A DNA stretch of 64,000 nucleotides from Ichthyophis bannanicus. Taxonomy: Eukaryota; Chordata; Amphibia; Gymnophiona; Ichthyophiidae. The notes under the pieces were generated by a model. That model saw only the letters and a program-made list of their open reading frames with translations. It did no database searches and was not told the origin of the DNA. The translations under genes and the position numbers were made by a program. Numbering within the stretch: position 1 is the first letter of the stretch; each line of letters starts with the position of its first letter. Positions 54,080-63,929 of the stretch are shown here, one piece after another. The DNA is taken from NCBI GenBank assembly GCA_033557465.1, contig CM066031.1:1668362800-1668426799 (forward strand). Direction: 5' to 3'.

Positions 54080-55180
54080 ACTTGTCTTCCGGGAGTCCTT
54101 TTGTCTTGCTTAGGTCCTTCTCCAGCTTCTCCAAATCAGTTCCAAACAGAAGCTTCCCTTAAATGCCAGTGGAGCCAATTGGGATTTGGAGAATGTATCC
54201 ACTGCCCTGTGCCAAAGCGAAATCCAATGTCACGATACCATCATCAGGGCACCATCCCTGGTCACCAAATGTTCCAGGTCATACATGGCAACAGAAAGTA
54301 AGGCCTAGCTGACTCTAAGAGGAGTAGTATCATCAGGCGGAAGAGACTGAGTCCACTGGAGCAGGGCTAGAACATATCACCAGCTGTAGAAAAGCCACCA
54401 CCACAGTGAACTGGCTCCACAGCAAGAAATTCATCTTGCAATCCAGAACATCCTTTAAGATTGATCCACCTTCCACAGGTCTGTCTGGTAACCACTGTGA
54501 CCTACGCATCCATCTTGGGAATGTCAAACCACTCAATGCGCTTCTCCTCTGGGAGAGCGTACATCTTCAGATACACCCTTAATAATTTATGTAGGAAGTT
54601 GGGGAGTCCCACTCCGACCAGATCAAATCCTTGATCACCTCCGGGAATGGGAAGACAGCAGTGGATTTCTGAACTCCTTGAAGAAGTGGGAATACCTTCG
54701 GCTCCTGTTCCATGCCAGAAGCATCTGTCAAGTTCAAGGTGGAGGAGACCCTCCTTCTGGAACAAGCAGATCACACTGACCTCTACATAATCTTCTGAAG
54801 GTGAGAGTACCTCCTCATCTACATCAAAGCCCAGTACCAAGCCATCTGAATCCAAGGCATAGTCAACATCTGATAGCTCCCAGCTATTCCTCATCTCCAG
54901 GGAGTGCCCCTCACCAGGGATGCTTATCCCAGCATGAGACTGCCTCGGGAGGCACCCAGAAGCCTCAGGGTCTCAATTATCACACCAGAAGGACCAGGCC
55001 TCTTGCAATAAGGAAAAGAATTCTGTAGAGGACAATCTGGAATCCAGTTCTCCTCTCGGATAAGACTCCGCAACACCTGAGGACATAGCGCCACATACAG
55101 GACGAAGAACAGCTCATGGCATGGTCACTGGAGCCTCCAGCCCACTGAACATCTTTACCCATAGTGTCATCCGTCATCTC
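54080..55180 (-). pseudogene. DIRS copy 2 gag fragments
   Basis: The clearest block is 54894-54502, ending LLRVYLKMYALPEEKRIEWF and DIPKMDA, which corresponds to the Leu-Pro-Glu-containing capsid segment of DIRS gag. Below it, FGTDLEKLEKDLSKTKG (54150-54100) corresponds to the GENLFGKDW region of copy 1. The segment between and the N-terminal part (to about 55180) are full of stops. Confidence 0.7.
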
Positions 55181-55379
55181 CTACCTTGAGGCAGGAAAGG
55201 TCAGACTAAGTGCATCCCCCCGCTGAGAGGGGGAAAGTAGGCCCTCAGGGGAGACTCAGAAGTTGCCATGCAAGAAGGGCAGATGAGGCTCCTCACTTGC
55301 CACAGGTCAAACGTTTCCTGGAAGAAGACATAGAAAGTTAGGGTAAGTATTACAAGAGCACGCTTTAAGGCTGTGTCGG
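55181..55379. other. DIRS copy 2 leader, no gene
   Basis: Between the gag remains and the L1-type insertion. Nothing further recognised. Confidence 0.35.
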
Positions 55380-57330
55380 TCCATAAGCGTGCGTTAACTG
55401 CATTTTTTTATTAAGCATTTTAAATGGCTACAAAACACCAAATTTACAGAATGATAGGAAAATAAATGAGAAACAAGTCTCAAATTACAAATCAAATAAC
55501 TCACGCTAAATATATCATCAAGTCCACATTACTGGAGAGAAGATCAGTTAAATACTAGTGTGATTCGAGAAATACAAATAGAACACAAATAAAATACCAA
55601 TAGAATACAAATAGAATAACAGCTTTCCTAAATATATTATACTTAACCCAAAATACATCACCATGTGAACTGAATCAAGAGCTATGAGCTTTCAAAAATT
55701 TTTTCAGCTGCATTGGTTCAAAGAAACAACATTACTTCCTTTGATGTAAAACCAGGCATTTACATGGGTATTTAAAAAATCTATGGCTCAAGGTCTAAGT
55801 TCAAGGAAGACTTTATGCCTAGCCTGTGTAGACTTGGAAATATTGGGAAAGATATTGATTGTTTGTCCACAAATAGCATCGTCTTTTTTGAGAAAAAAGA
55901 CTTCAGTCTCTGAAACAAATGAAACAACCAAGGTAGCAAGAGAAGTAATATTATCAGAGGATGACTCCAGAAAATTTGATAAATCAAGGCTTGCTACATC
56001 AGAAACCTCCTTCAGTCACTGCAACAGTTTTCTTGTCTCTTGGAAGATAATAAATACCACTAATCTGCAATACTGCAGGATCCACAATAAGCAAAACTTC
56101 CTTCAAGTACTTATGAAAAAGAATCTTTGGAGATAAATAATGAGTCACAGGAAAATTAAGACATCTATTATTCCGTGCCCGAGAAACATTTTCAAAATGT
56201 TCCATTTGTCTATAACAGAAAAGACTATCTTTGACAGAAGCAGCAGAGGCCAACTGTACAGTTTTAAACTGATTCTGCAACTTGCCAAGTCTCTCACCTA
56301 CCTGCTCCAACTTAGAATCCTGTTCAGCAAATTTAGCTACAGAATCCTTGGTAGACTCTTGCAATTGATTCAATGTGCCCTTCAGTATAGCCTCCTTATG
56401 AGAGACAACTGCCCATACGTCATTCAGGGACACATTTATTTATTTTATTTATTATTTATTTATTAACAATTCTTATATACCGCACTATTAGCCATCAGCA
56501 CGGTTTACATTGAACAGAAACATCCGACAATTTACATATGTCTGGTCATTACATTTAACAGGAAGTAGAACTTGGATAAACGGGTTAACTATATACATTG
56601 GTGGTTCACCTGATAATGGACACGGTCAACTATATACATAGGTGGTACAACAATACAGGAAACTGCTTGTTATTTACATTGTGGGGTAAGCCTGTTGCGT
56701 GGGTCTGCCTGTTTGACTACTTCTGCTACTCGCTTGGGAGTTATGTTCGGAGCTGTCATTGAGATATTTAAGGAAGATATTCCAGCCGACTGCCAGCACT
56801 TGGCATTACAACTGCAAAACTTTAGGTAAAGGAGCCCCAGACAGGGCATTGGGCAGTGTTTCAGGCAGAGGTTGAACAGGTACCAGTGGGGAGATGGGTA
56901 GGGAAACCATTATAGATGAAACCTCCCTACTCTCCAAGGTTAAAAAGTCAGACGGAAGGGGTTGGGTTACTCTCCCAGCGGGTAACAACAGAGAAGAGTC
57001 AGAACTTACAGTTGTTGAGGGGGATAAAGACTGCTCTTCCATTCCTCTCCTTACCAAATGCTTATCCAATGGACCTTCAACTTTTGAGGACTTAACTGTT
57101 GAGGTAGCCAGTAGGGGATCCTCTTCTTTCTCTTCCCCATACTCCACACAAAAAACAACTCCCCTTCTCTGCTCCTTAGTGCGCATTAAAGGCATTAGGG
57201 AAAGAGCGTGTATTAGAGCTGCTGGAACGGAAAGTGCATTAGGACTGCATGACCACCAGGCACACAATAGGCAAAGAACATTACCAAAGCATGAAGAAAA
57301 CAGTGGGAAACTCCGACACAGTGCCATCGG
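55380..57330 (-). pseudogene. L1/Tx1-clade ORF1 protein fossil
   Basis: A minus-strand ORF1 (RNA-binding chaperone of L1-type LINEs) without any following ORF2. The N-terminal part (about 57195-56810) is Ser/Pro/Leu-rich. It is split by an L2 tail (56437-56805). After it, 56433-55999 has a coiled coil (EQDSKLEQVGERLGKLQNQF), NNRCLNFPVTHYLSP and YLKEVLLI, the RRM-like block. A shift leads to LKKDDAICGQTINIFPN and the end near 55791. The 3' flank to 55380 ends in an A-rich stretch on that strand. An ORF1-only retrocopy is the simplest reading. Confidence 0.65.
56437..56805 (-). mobile_element. L2 LINE 3' end fragment nested in ORF1
   Basis: The TTTATTTATTTATTA tail is at the left, then TATACCGCACTATTAGCC and CACGGTTTACATTGAAC, as in the L2 copies at 16112 and 49226. 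The ORF1 frame on the two sides joins in order across it. Confidence 0.8.
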
Positions 57331-57740
57331 TTGTTAGCAGTCCACTCCGAATTGCATCCCTCAGAGATGAAACCGGGAGCCCCCAACAAGGACAATGATG
57401 AGGTCAAGCCTTGGCACTCATCTTCTCAGAGTCCCAGGTGATAGATCCCAGCTGGCCTCGGCTCTACTCTCCTGAAAACTGTTTCACTGGCTGGCTGTGT
57501 AGCACTGTATTTGAGGTGACTAGCAGGCAGATCTCTGAGAGTCTTCTGTAATCTTCAGGAGAGAGCAAGGGGAACAGAGGAGGAGGGAAGGGGCACTGAG
57601 GTTATGTAAAGCTGTTGCACTCTTCCAGATCCTTCCAATTTGTGCTGCTCAACAGGCCCTTATCATGATAAGGGCATGGAGCTGAACCAATTTTCCCTCT
57701 TCCTATGGCTACTAAAAAGACCACAGTCTAGTGTAGCTTC
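57331..57740. other. 5' flank of the ORF1 fossil and DIRS copy 2 leader
   Basis: No coding evidence. Probably the 5' untranslated part of the L1-type unit and, beyond about 57600, DIRS copy 2 sequence. The exact boundary was not found. Confidence 0.35.
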
Positions 57741-57744
57741 CCAC

Positions 57745-58000
57745 ATTTATATCCCACTTTTCACTGGGTCAAAGTGGTTTGGGGATACATTTAACACAAG
57801 GGGATATGAGACACATACAATAACACTTACAGGGAACATGGGCAATGGAGGGTTAAGCAGCTTACCCAAGACCACAAGGAGCACCTGTGGGACTAGAAAC
57901 CCCAGTCCTTCCAGCCCAAGGTTGCTGTCCTCTAGTGGGATTTGAACCACTGACCTTCTGGCCTATTGCACCTTACCCCAACCACTAGGCCATTCCTCCT
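57745..58000 (-). mobile_element. tRNA-headed SINE
   Basis: On the minus strand a perfect A box TGGCCTAGTGG (57982-57992) and B box GGTTCAAATCC (57938-57948) head the element. The shared body GGTTTCTAGTCCCACAGG and CTTGGGTAAGCTGCTTAACC follow. It belongs to the family at 8707 but its tail is different or lost. Confidence 0.8.
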
Positions 58001-58099
58001 ATATCATACTCAAGTGAGAGAGTCACCTTTCTTTACTCAAGGTGGTCATTCACAAGTGTTTAATCAATCTATTTTCCTCTCAATCCTCAGATTTTCTAC

Positions 58100-58276
58100 A
58101 GAAAGGAGAAAATCCAACCATCATCTGCTGGAGACAAAGAAGAGATTTTTGATGGCTGAGGCAAATAGAGGCATGAGAGTGATGTCATTGAAACCTGGGC
58201 TTTTCATTGGTTCTTTGTCTCCACCAATCTGCTGGTAGGGGAACATAACCCACTCGTCTGGACTGGTCTAGCAGGA
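58100..58276. repeat. DIRS copy 2 right inverted terminal repeat
   Basis: It contains AACCAATGAAAAGC and CAGCAGATTGGT in inverted orientation relative to 36659-36790 and ends GGACTGGTCTAGCAGGA. Gypsy integrase sequence begins directly after it. Confidence 0.85.
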
Positions 58277-59175
58277 CAATTTGTCTCTTTCATTCCCAAT
58301 TATGCCTTGGACCCACCTTTCAATGGATTTCATCACTGACCTCCCGACCTCTAATGCTTGTGTGATGATCTTGGTTGATTGGTGTTCCCGGATGACATAT
58401 ATTGTTCTTATTGCCAGCTTACTTGCAGTTGTATTTTCCAGTGAGAACATACGCATCCATAGGATTCCAGTTTCCATCATAACTGATCAGGGTCCATTAT
58501 TTACTGCCAGATTCTGTAAGGCCTTTTGTCAAAATTTGGGCATTATTTTCAATAATGTAGATAGCAGTAGATAGATCCCCCCAGTTGATATCCAAGTTGA
58601 ATTACCCGTTCAATTTAAGTACATAACAGGCCCTTGTTTTGTACAAAATGTTATATGTAAACTGCACTGATTTTAAAGAGCGCGGTATATATAAAAGCAA
58701 TAAATAAATAAATAAAAACTTCTTCAGGATATCATCCTCAGGTCAACAGGCTTACAGAAAGAATCAACTGAGATCTGAAGCAATTTCTGCAGTGTTTTGT
58801 GTCAGTTCACCAAGATGACTGGGTGAATCTACTTCTGTGGGTTGAATTTGCCTGCAGTAAACATACCAACATTTTGATGAGTGTCACTCCTTCTTTCCAT
58901 TTTATGGCCAATATCCTATCTGCCCTCTTCTGCTCCTGTTATGCAAGTTACTGCAGCTAATAACTTGGTCTAATATTCACAGAACAACTGGAGGCTGGCA
59001 AACAATAGTGCAGAAGACCATGGCCCAACAAAAGAGGTCTGTGGATAGACACCAGAGGACAGAATCCCAAGTTGAGATGGGTGATAAAATATAACTATCC
59101 ACAAAGAACATGCACTAAATGGGGTCCTAGGTTCCTTGGGTCCTATACTAGTATGAATAAGATTAACCTGGTAGA
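58277..59175 (+). pseudogene. Ty3/gypsy integrase fossil (continues 35560-36609)
   Basis: The frame 58281-58574 reads PWTHLSMDFITDLPTSN with the first catalytic Asp and VSIITDQGPLFTARFCKAF with the second. It is interrupted by an L2/SINE-like tail (58575-58718). Beyond, frame-shifted sequence reads the Glu-bearing TERIN-like block, DDWVNLLLWVEFA and VGDKIWLSTKN-like remains of the C-terminus (to about 59170). The N-terminal zinc-binding part is missing between the two halves, lost around the DIRS insertion. Confidence 0.85.
58575..58718 (+). mobile_element. L2/SINE-like tail nested in integrase
   Basis: GTAAACTGCACTGATTTTAA, then GCGCGGTATATATAAAAGC and AATAAATAAATAAATAAA form the common tail. 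No A or B box is seen upstream, so this is an L2 3' end or a headless SINE. Confidence 0.7.
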
Positions 59176-59470
59176 GGTAGAGAACAGCAGAGTGGTATCA
59201 CTTAGGACTGATGGAAGGCCTCTGGATTCCCCAAAGTGAGAACCTGCCAGGAGCTGGTTGCGGCCTGCTGATGTCATCTAAGCATAACAATTGGGGGATT
59301 TAAAGAAGGGACAGCTGAGGTGTGTGGCCACAGATGCATTGTCCAAAGAGGTGTGACCAATAAAGCAGGACATGCCTCTGTGGAGCCCCTCTGGAGCTCA
59401 TAAGGAACCCATGAGGACATTGAGAAGTTTTTCTATTTCCTGTTTCCTCAATGAATACTTGTTGGAGTCA
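59176..59470 (+). other. Probable gypsy 3' region or LTR remnant
   Basis: Non-coding sequence after the integrase, with AATAAA near 59358. This is the expected place for the 3' LTR, but the 5' LTR is not in recognisable form upstream of 35560, so LTR identity cannot be confirmed. Confidence 0.4.
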
Positions 59471-59973
59471 TAGGGCCTGATATTGGATGAGGTGCTGAAA
59501 CAGCCAAAAAGTGCCTAAAAAAACCACACAGCAAAGGGGCACGAATTGTGAATAAGGCAGACAACGCACGAGCAAGTATAGAAAATTGCACATACTGGAG
59601 GATCAGCAACTGGCGGCAAAATCCACATACCTGGGCAGCACAGGGCAGTCCATATTTGCTGTAACTGTGCAGACACACCCAGAACAATATCACCTAGAAA
59701 TTGGAAAGCGCAGAAGGGTGTTCGAAACTGTGCAACCGTGCAATGCAAGAAACACAGAGAAAATGAACTAGGGATAAATGGGTATGCGCAAAGGCACAAC
59801 GGGATCACACAGGTATGGTACAAGGACACACATGGCGCATGGCGGTGGGGGCCTGAGTCATACTCAGGTAGCACCACATGGGCGATACCCATTTAGCAAC
59901 CCTGCACAATGCCTGGATAGTGACCCGGCAAGTGCAGAAGACACCTCTGGCTGGGCTAATACACAGCAGTAGC
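59471..59973. other. Upstream region of element C, no gene
   Basis: Short frames only. It probably contains the 5' part of the Harbinger element whose Myb/SANT gene begins at 59974. No terminal repeat was recognised. Confidence 0.35.
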
Positions 59974-60134
59974 ATGTCAGCCAGGCAAACGGAGAACTTT
60001 AGCCCGGCTGAGGCAGAGGCCCTGGCCAGGAAGGTACTCTGTCATGAAGGAGTGCTCTATCCCCATGGGAACCGCAAGGCAAATCTGTGGCTCTCAACAG
60101 CCATCTGGCATGACATCCAGCTCCAGCTGCACAG
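59974..60134 (+). pseudogene. Element C exon 1: first half of Myb/SANT domain
   Basis: The ATG at 59974 gives MSARQTENFSPAEAEALARK, then VLCHEGVLYPHGN and ANLWLSTAIWHDI. The Phe-Ser-x2-Glu opening and the Trp-x2-Ile spacing are typical of Myb/SANT domains of Harbinger partner proteins. Donor CACAG|GTGAGG. Confidence 0.8.
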
Positions 60135-60916
60135 GTGAGGAGCCAGTGGAATATGTAGGGCATGGGAGGAAACTATGGGGATGGGAAGTGCAGCAGGCCA
60201 CTATGAACACACAGCCATAGCCTAGCAGTGGGGGAGTGCAAATCAGTGAGGATGGGTCATGGCACATGCAGTCCCCAGGGCCCTGTCCCGGATCCTGCAC
60301 CTGCCAGCAAGTGCAATGCCCAAAGGGGAGCCCTGCCAAGCCAGGCTGTCTAGAAGGCTGTGACTGCAGGAAGCACATCAGAGGATGCAGGAGCTCCCCT
60401 GGCAGGGGAGATGTAGCAAATGCATGGGCAATATGGACATCGACAGGGAATTGAAATAGTCCCAGCAGCTAGAGCATGTTGAGGAGGAAGCATGTTGCAG
60501 GCCTGAGAGACCTGTGAAATGCCATGTAGCAGGCATCATGCAAATATGATCTCCCCCGCAACTGCACACCTGCACTGACCAGAACCCAAGGTGAGCACGG
60601 CCAAGAGTGAAAGCACAATAGAGAGGGCATGGGGCATGCGTGGGGAGTACATGCCCAGTACATGCCCAGTACAGGATGGCCAGAGTGAAAGGGATGAGGG
60701 ACAGTGCAGCCGCTTGAGGGCAATACCTGGGCTGGAATGTCACAGACTGCAGTGTGAGGCTGGAAGTGCCTAGGATGCAATTGGAGGCATGTGACCGGGA
60801 GTCGGGTCCTATTGGTGATGGGAAGGATCCATGGGTGCACATGTGGACAATGGGGTCAAGGGGACTTTGTGTGGGGGATAGGAGGATAACAATTAATGCC
60901 ACTATTTCTCCCACAG
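60135..60916 (+). other. Element C intron 1
   Basis: 782 bases with donor GTGAGG and acceptor TTTCTCCCACAG. A 10-base duplication (AGTACATGCCC) occurs near 60648-60670. No minisatellite, in contrast to element B. Open frames on either strand are shadows. Confidence 0.6.
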
Positions 60917-61029
60917 TGAATATGGTATATGGTGGACACTGGAGGCACTGACGTGCCACTTCAGAACTATGTGCTGACAGAGGCCAGAATACATCCAGCA
61001 CCTCAAGGAGGAGGCTGCAGCAGCAGCAG
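60917..61029 (+). pseudogene. Element C exon 2: second half of Myb/SANT domain
   Basis: Joined in phase 2 to exon 1, it reads WTLEALTCHFRTM, then an in-frame TGA, then RPEYIQHLKEEAAAAA to the donor GCAG|GTAGTT. The PEYIQHLKEE helix matches PGYLRRMQREA in element B. Confidence 0.75.
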
Positions 61030-62226
61030 GTAGTTCGGGGCCTGTGCATGATGAGGTACAGCAATGGGGGAATGTACGTGCACCACTTGTAGTTCAACAC
61101 AGCCAACCACCAGTATGCCGGACAAACAAAGCCAAGGCCCAACTGGGCAACACCAAGCACGTGCAGTAGAGGGTCACATCTGGGGGGAGAACACCCCCAA
61201 CCACTATACCCCTGCTGATGCACTGCAAGCATCCACTACCACCAAATCGCAATAACCCACAATGGGATGCAGCAGCATGATAGCAGGGGGCCATACAGAT
61301 ACATCCCAGCAAGACTACCCATGGCGCACCTCACAGGACCCACACAGTGAAACAGGACACTGCACTATACGTGGAGCAGAATGGCTGGTCAACAGATACC
61401 ATGATGTATCTGTAGCATGAGCGCGCAATGACAGCACTGAACCCTCGCAAGGTGCACTAGCACAGCTGCAGCAGGGGGCAGGCCCCAACCCAACAATAAA
61501 CAAAAGAGAACAGGCAAACCGTAGCTGAAATCCCAAATGCCGTGAGTGCCAAATGTGCACAGGAGAGCAACACACATGGTAACCCCCACCCACCTATGGA
61601 TAGGTGGACAGAGGCATCTGGGACCCATAAGAGGGCCGTGCCTCGCAACCCCAATGCCACCACACTGTCCCTGCCCATGGACAGACCCACCACCAAATGG
61701 CACAGGCTGCAGGTATCCAGTAAGCAAGTCAGGCAGCGCCACTGTGCCAGCACTATGTGCATGAGAACACCCCCCAACAGCTGTAATGGCACTCCCAGCA
61801 CATGTTGCACTTTGCAAGCAGACATGGCTTAGACCACACTGCCCAGTCATTGGACACCCACATGGCACAGAGCTAGGTGAGCAGCCAGGGATGGCCATTG
61901 CTAGGCCAATGTGACATACCACATTCCAGGTGCAGCTGGGTGGTACACACCAACCACCATGCAAGGCACAGGAATGCAACACAGTCACAGACAGGGAATG
62001 GCAGATGCAGACATGACCACAGGGGCAGTCATTGAGTGACAGAGACACAGACCTGCTCGCCCCAGATACTGTGCCAGTGTAAACAGGCGGCAGGCATGCC
62101 CCAAATGCAGAGGGGTGTGTGAATGCGTGCAGCTGGCCCTGTTTGAGCCTCCATGTGTCTGCCAGGTGGATACCTGTAGATCACCAGTAATACAAACCTT
62201 ATGCTTCCCCATCCGTCTCCCCACAG
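61030..62226 (+). other. Element C intron 2
   Basis: 1.2 kb, ending at CTCCCCACAG. Long open frames on the minus strand here are shadows without domain features. Nothing else recognised. Confidence 0.5.
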
Positions 62227-63221
62227 CCAGTGAAGCCAAGCCAGTGCACCCCACACCCGGCAGGGCCACAACTACCCCAGGATCAGCCTGCAGGCTACCA
62301 TGGTCTGCCACCAGCAGCACCACTGGAGCAACCCCAGATGGGGAGGGTGATTAGCATGCACCACCAGCAGGCAGATGGGTCTGGACCACCACAGCAGTGG
62401 AGAGCAACATGGAGGACAGCAGCACCACAATGGAGGAGGAGGAGGAGGTAGTTGTGGGGAAGGGGGTGGAGGTGGATGTGGCAGAGTGGGGGGAACAGAC
62501 AGGATGGAGTTTGACCGGAGGGGGAGGGATGATTGTGCATGGGTAAGGGGGCAGTGCAGGCAGGCAGGCTAGGGGAGGGGCGGGGTGGGTGCAGGCAAGA
62601 AGGCAGAGTGTGTGGTGGGAGGATAAACAGGCTGGGGGAGGGGCAGGGGGCAGGCAGTACAGCAGGGGTGGGGCAGAGGGAGGAGGTAGTGGTGGAGGGG
62701 GAGGTGGCAGGGGAGGAGGAGGTAGGGAAGTGGAGGAATGGGAGGAAGAGGGAGAGGGGAGAACTGGGGGAGGAAGACTGTGAGGAGGGGGGAGAAAAGG
62801 AGGAGGAGGGAGAGGTGGCAGACCAACAGGTTGGGGGGATGGCCCCCCTGCAGACAGCAGGATGGGTATAGTGGTGCCCGAGGAGCTGTGTGATGCTAAA
62901 GGGGCCCTCACAGTGCCAACCACCCGTGTGCCAGGGATGGGCACACTGTGCAGCCCACAAATGCCAAAGCAGGGACATTGGAGCTGTTGTGGGAGGCAGC
63001 ATGGATGCAACAGGTCCTGGACTATGCCTGTGGCCCAAAGATGCAACAGCTGCACCAGCTGCCCCAGGGCAGGGCCCCCCCAGAGGCCCACATGCACTTG
63101 TACCAGATGCACTGATCAGCCTGGTACAGGAGGTGCAGCTTCTCAGGGAGGCAATGCAGGAAGCAGCTGCCATGATAAGACAGAGCCTACAGGCCGTTGC
63201 AGTGGCCATACTGAGCCACAG
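62227..63221 (+). pseudogene. Element C exon 3: Pro/Gln and acidic linker, coiled segment
   Basis: It opens ASEAKPVHPTPGRATTTP. Other frames then take over with a Gln/Pro-rich stretch and an acidic stretch (TTMEEEEEVVVGKGVEVDV). A 400-base GGAGG-rich tract (62430-62835) follows, probably expanded. The end reads LISLVQEVQLLREAMQEAAA, then MIRQSLQAVAVAI, a heptad-like helix, to the mutated donor. At least two frame changes are needed. Confidence 0.55.
62430..62835 (+). repeat. Purine-rich GGAGG tract
   Basis: Nearly all purine on the plus strand, with irregular GGAGGAGG, GGGGAGGGG and GGCAGG words. It lies in the acidic-linker exon of element C; a similar tract lies in the same exon of element B (7620-7790, opposite strand). 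It yields long Pro/Ser-rich or Gly/Glu-rich open frames that are not genes. Confidence 0.8.
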
Positions 63222-63275
63222 ATAAGACTCCCCAGGCCCATGATAGCAGGGCACCATTTCCCACTACCTCTGCAG

Positions 63276-63785
63276 GCACACAGCAGGGGGAAGGCGGCAG
63301 ACAGGAGCCTTGAGAGCCCTATTTTGGAGTTCCCTGTCCCTGAGGAGTTGGCAGACAGTGGGCCAGATGAAGTTGATCAGAAGCTTCTGAATGAGGGGGA
63401 GCAGATCTTATGGTGCACAGAGGCAATACAAGAGGAGCCACATGGCCTGCGCCAGGATCTCCAGGTCACCAATGAGCACCTGCAGGAGCTGGAGCTCTGA
63501 TACTCAGAGGCGCAGATGCAGCTTATACAGAAGATGCTTCATACATGGTGACTATCGCTGGTACATGTCAGCAGCTGGTGGCATCTCAGCAGGGATTGGG
63601 TGCTGGCCTGAGCCAGCCATGACTCCTGGTGGACTATATCAGCAGAGACTGGCTACCATTCAGGGGATGATGCTGTAAGCACGTCGTCAGACAAAGACCC
63701 TATGCGACGCAGTATTCGTGTCACTAAACGCCCCGGGCTGGAGCATGAGCAGGGTGGTGGTGATGGTGGGACACAGGCACCATAA
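63276..63785 (+). pseudogene. Element C exon 4: C-terminal coiled coil
   Basis: After CTCTGCAG the frame reads SPILEFPVPEELADSGPDEV, then GLRQDLQVTNEHLQELEL. It stops at TGA 63498-63500 and continues YSEAQMQLIQKML with further stops at 63549 and 63609. It ends DPMRRSIRVTKRPGLEHEQ to TAA 63783-63785. The unbroken protein character beyond the stops shows that they are secondary. Confidence 0.7.
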
Positions 63786-63803
63786 TGAGCATCTGCTGTG
63801 AGT

Positions 63804-63809
63804 AATAAA
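63804..63809 (+). promoter_or_regulatory. Polyadenylation signal of element C
   Basis: AATAAA, 18 bases after the terminal TAA of the Myb/SANT gene. It also lies just 3' of the convergent transposase gene. Confidence 0.65.
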
Positions 63810-63929
63810 GATTAACCTCTGCTTTAAAATGTCTCGTGTATCAGTCTATTCCTGGTGGCAATGGCCAGCGCTAACTGGCCTTGGCTTCTGCTCTGCCCCG
63901 TCATCATCATCTGTCTCTGCCTCACTGGC

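Larger units (their letters stand above)
36610..58276 (-). mobile_element. Decayed DIRS element (DIRS copy 2), split by at least six insertions
   Basis: The left repeat (36610-36800) and right repeat (58100-58276) are inverted matches sharing CAGCAGATTGGT.GAGACAAAG and AACCAATGAAAAGC. An internal complementary region lies at 43610-43695. Between them, on the minus strand, are fragments of recombinase, RNase H, RT and gag in DIRS order. The insertions are the hAT at 36941, CR1 at about 46190, foldback at 51627, LTR-like piece at about 52610, L1-type ORF1 with an L2 tail at 55380, and SINE at about 57745. The family differs from DIRS copy 1. It sits inside a Ty3/gypsy element. Confidence 0.85.
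59974..63785 (+). pseudogene. Harbinger-type Myb/SANT accessory protein, four-exon fossil (element C)
   Basis: Third copy of the Harbinger partner gene. Exons: 59974-60134, 60917-61029, 62227-63221 and 63276-63785, with GT/AG borders except the third donor, where GTAAGA appears mutated to ATAAGA. As in element B, intron 1 splits the SANT domain. The gene has TGA inside exon 2 (SANT domain), frame breaks in the Gly/Glu-rich exon 3 and three stops in exon 4. A polyadenylation signal follows. It converges on a HARBI1-type transposase gene (-) about 60-145 bases away, the two-gene layout known from Harbinger elements. Confidence 0.75.

Noticed and set aside
35560..59460. Endogenous retrovirus
   Set aside because: RT and integrase blocks fit Ty3/gypsy LTR retrotransposons, and no envelope-like frame is present. 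Nothing suggests a vertebrate retrovirus.
62295..63257. 320- and 253-codon Pro/Ser-rich open frames on the minus strand
   Set aside because: They are complements of the GGAGG-rich tract in the linker exon of element C. The plus strand has the splice sites and the domain-like segments.
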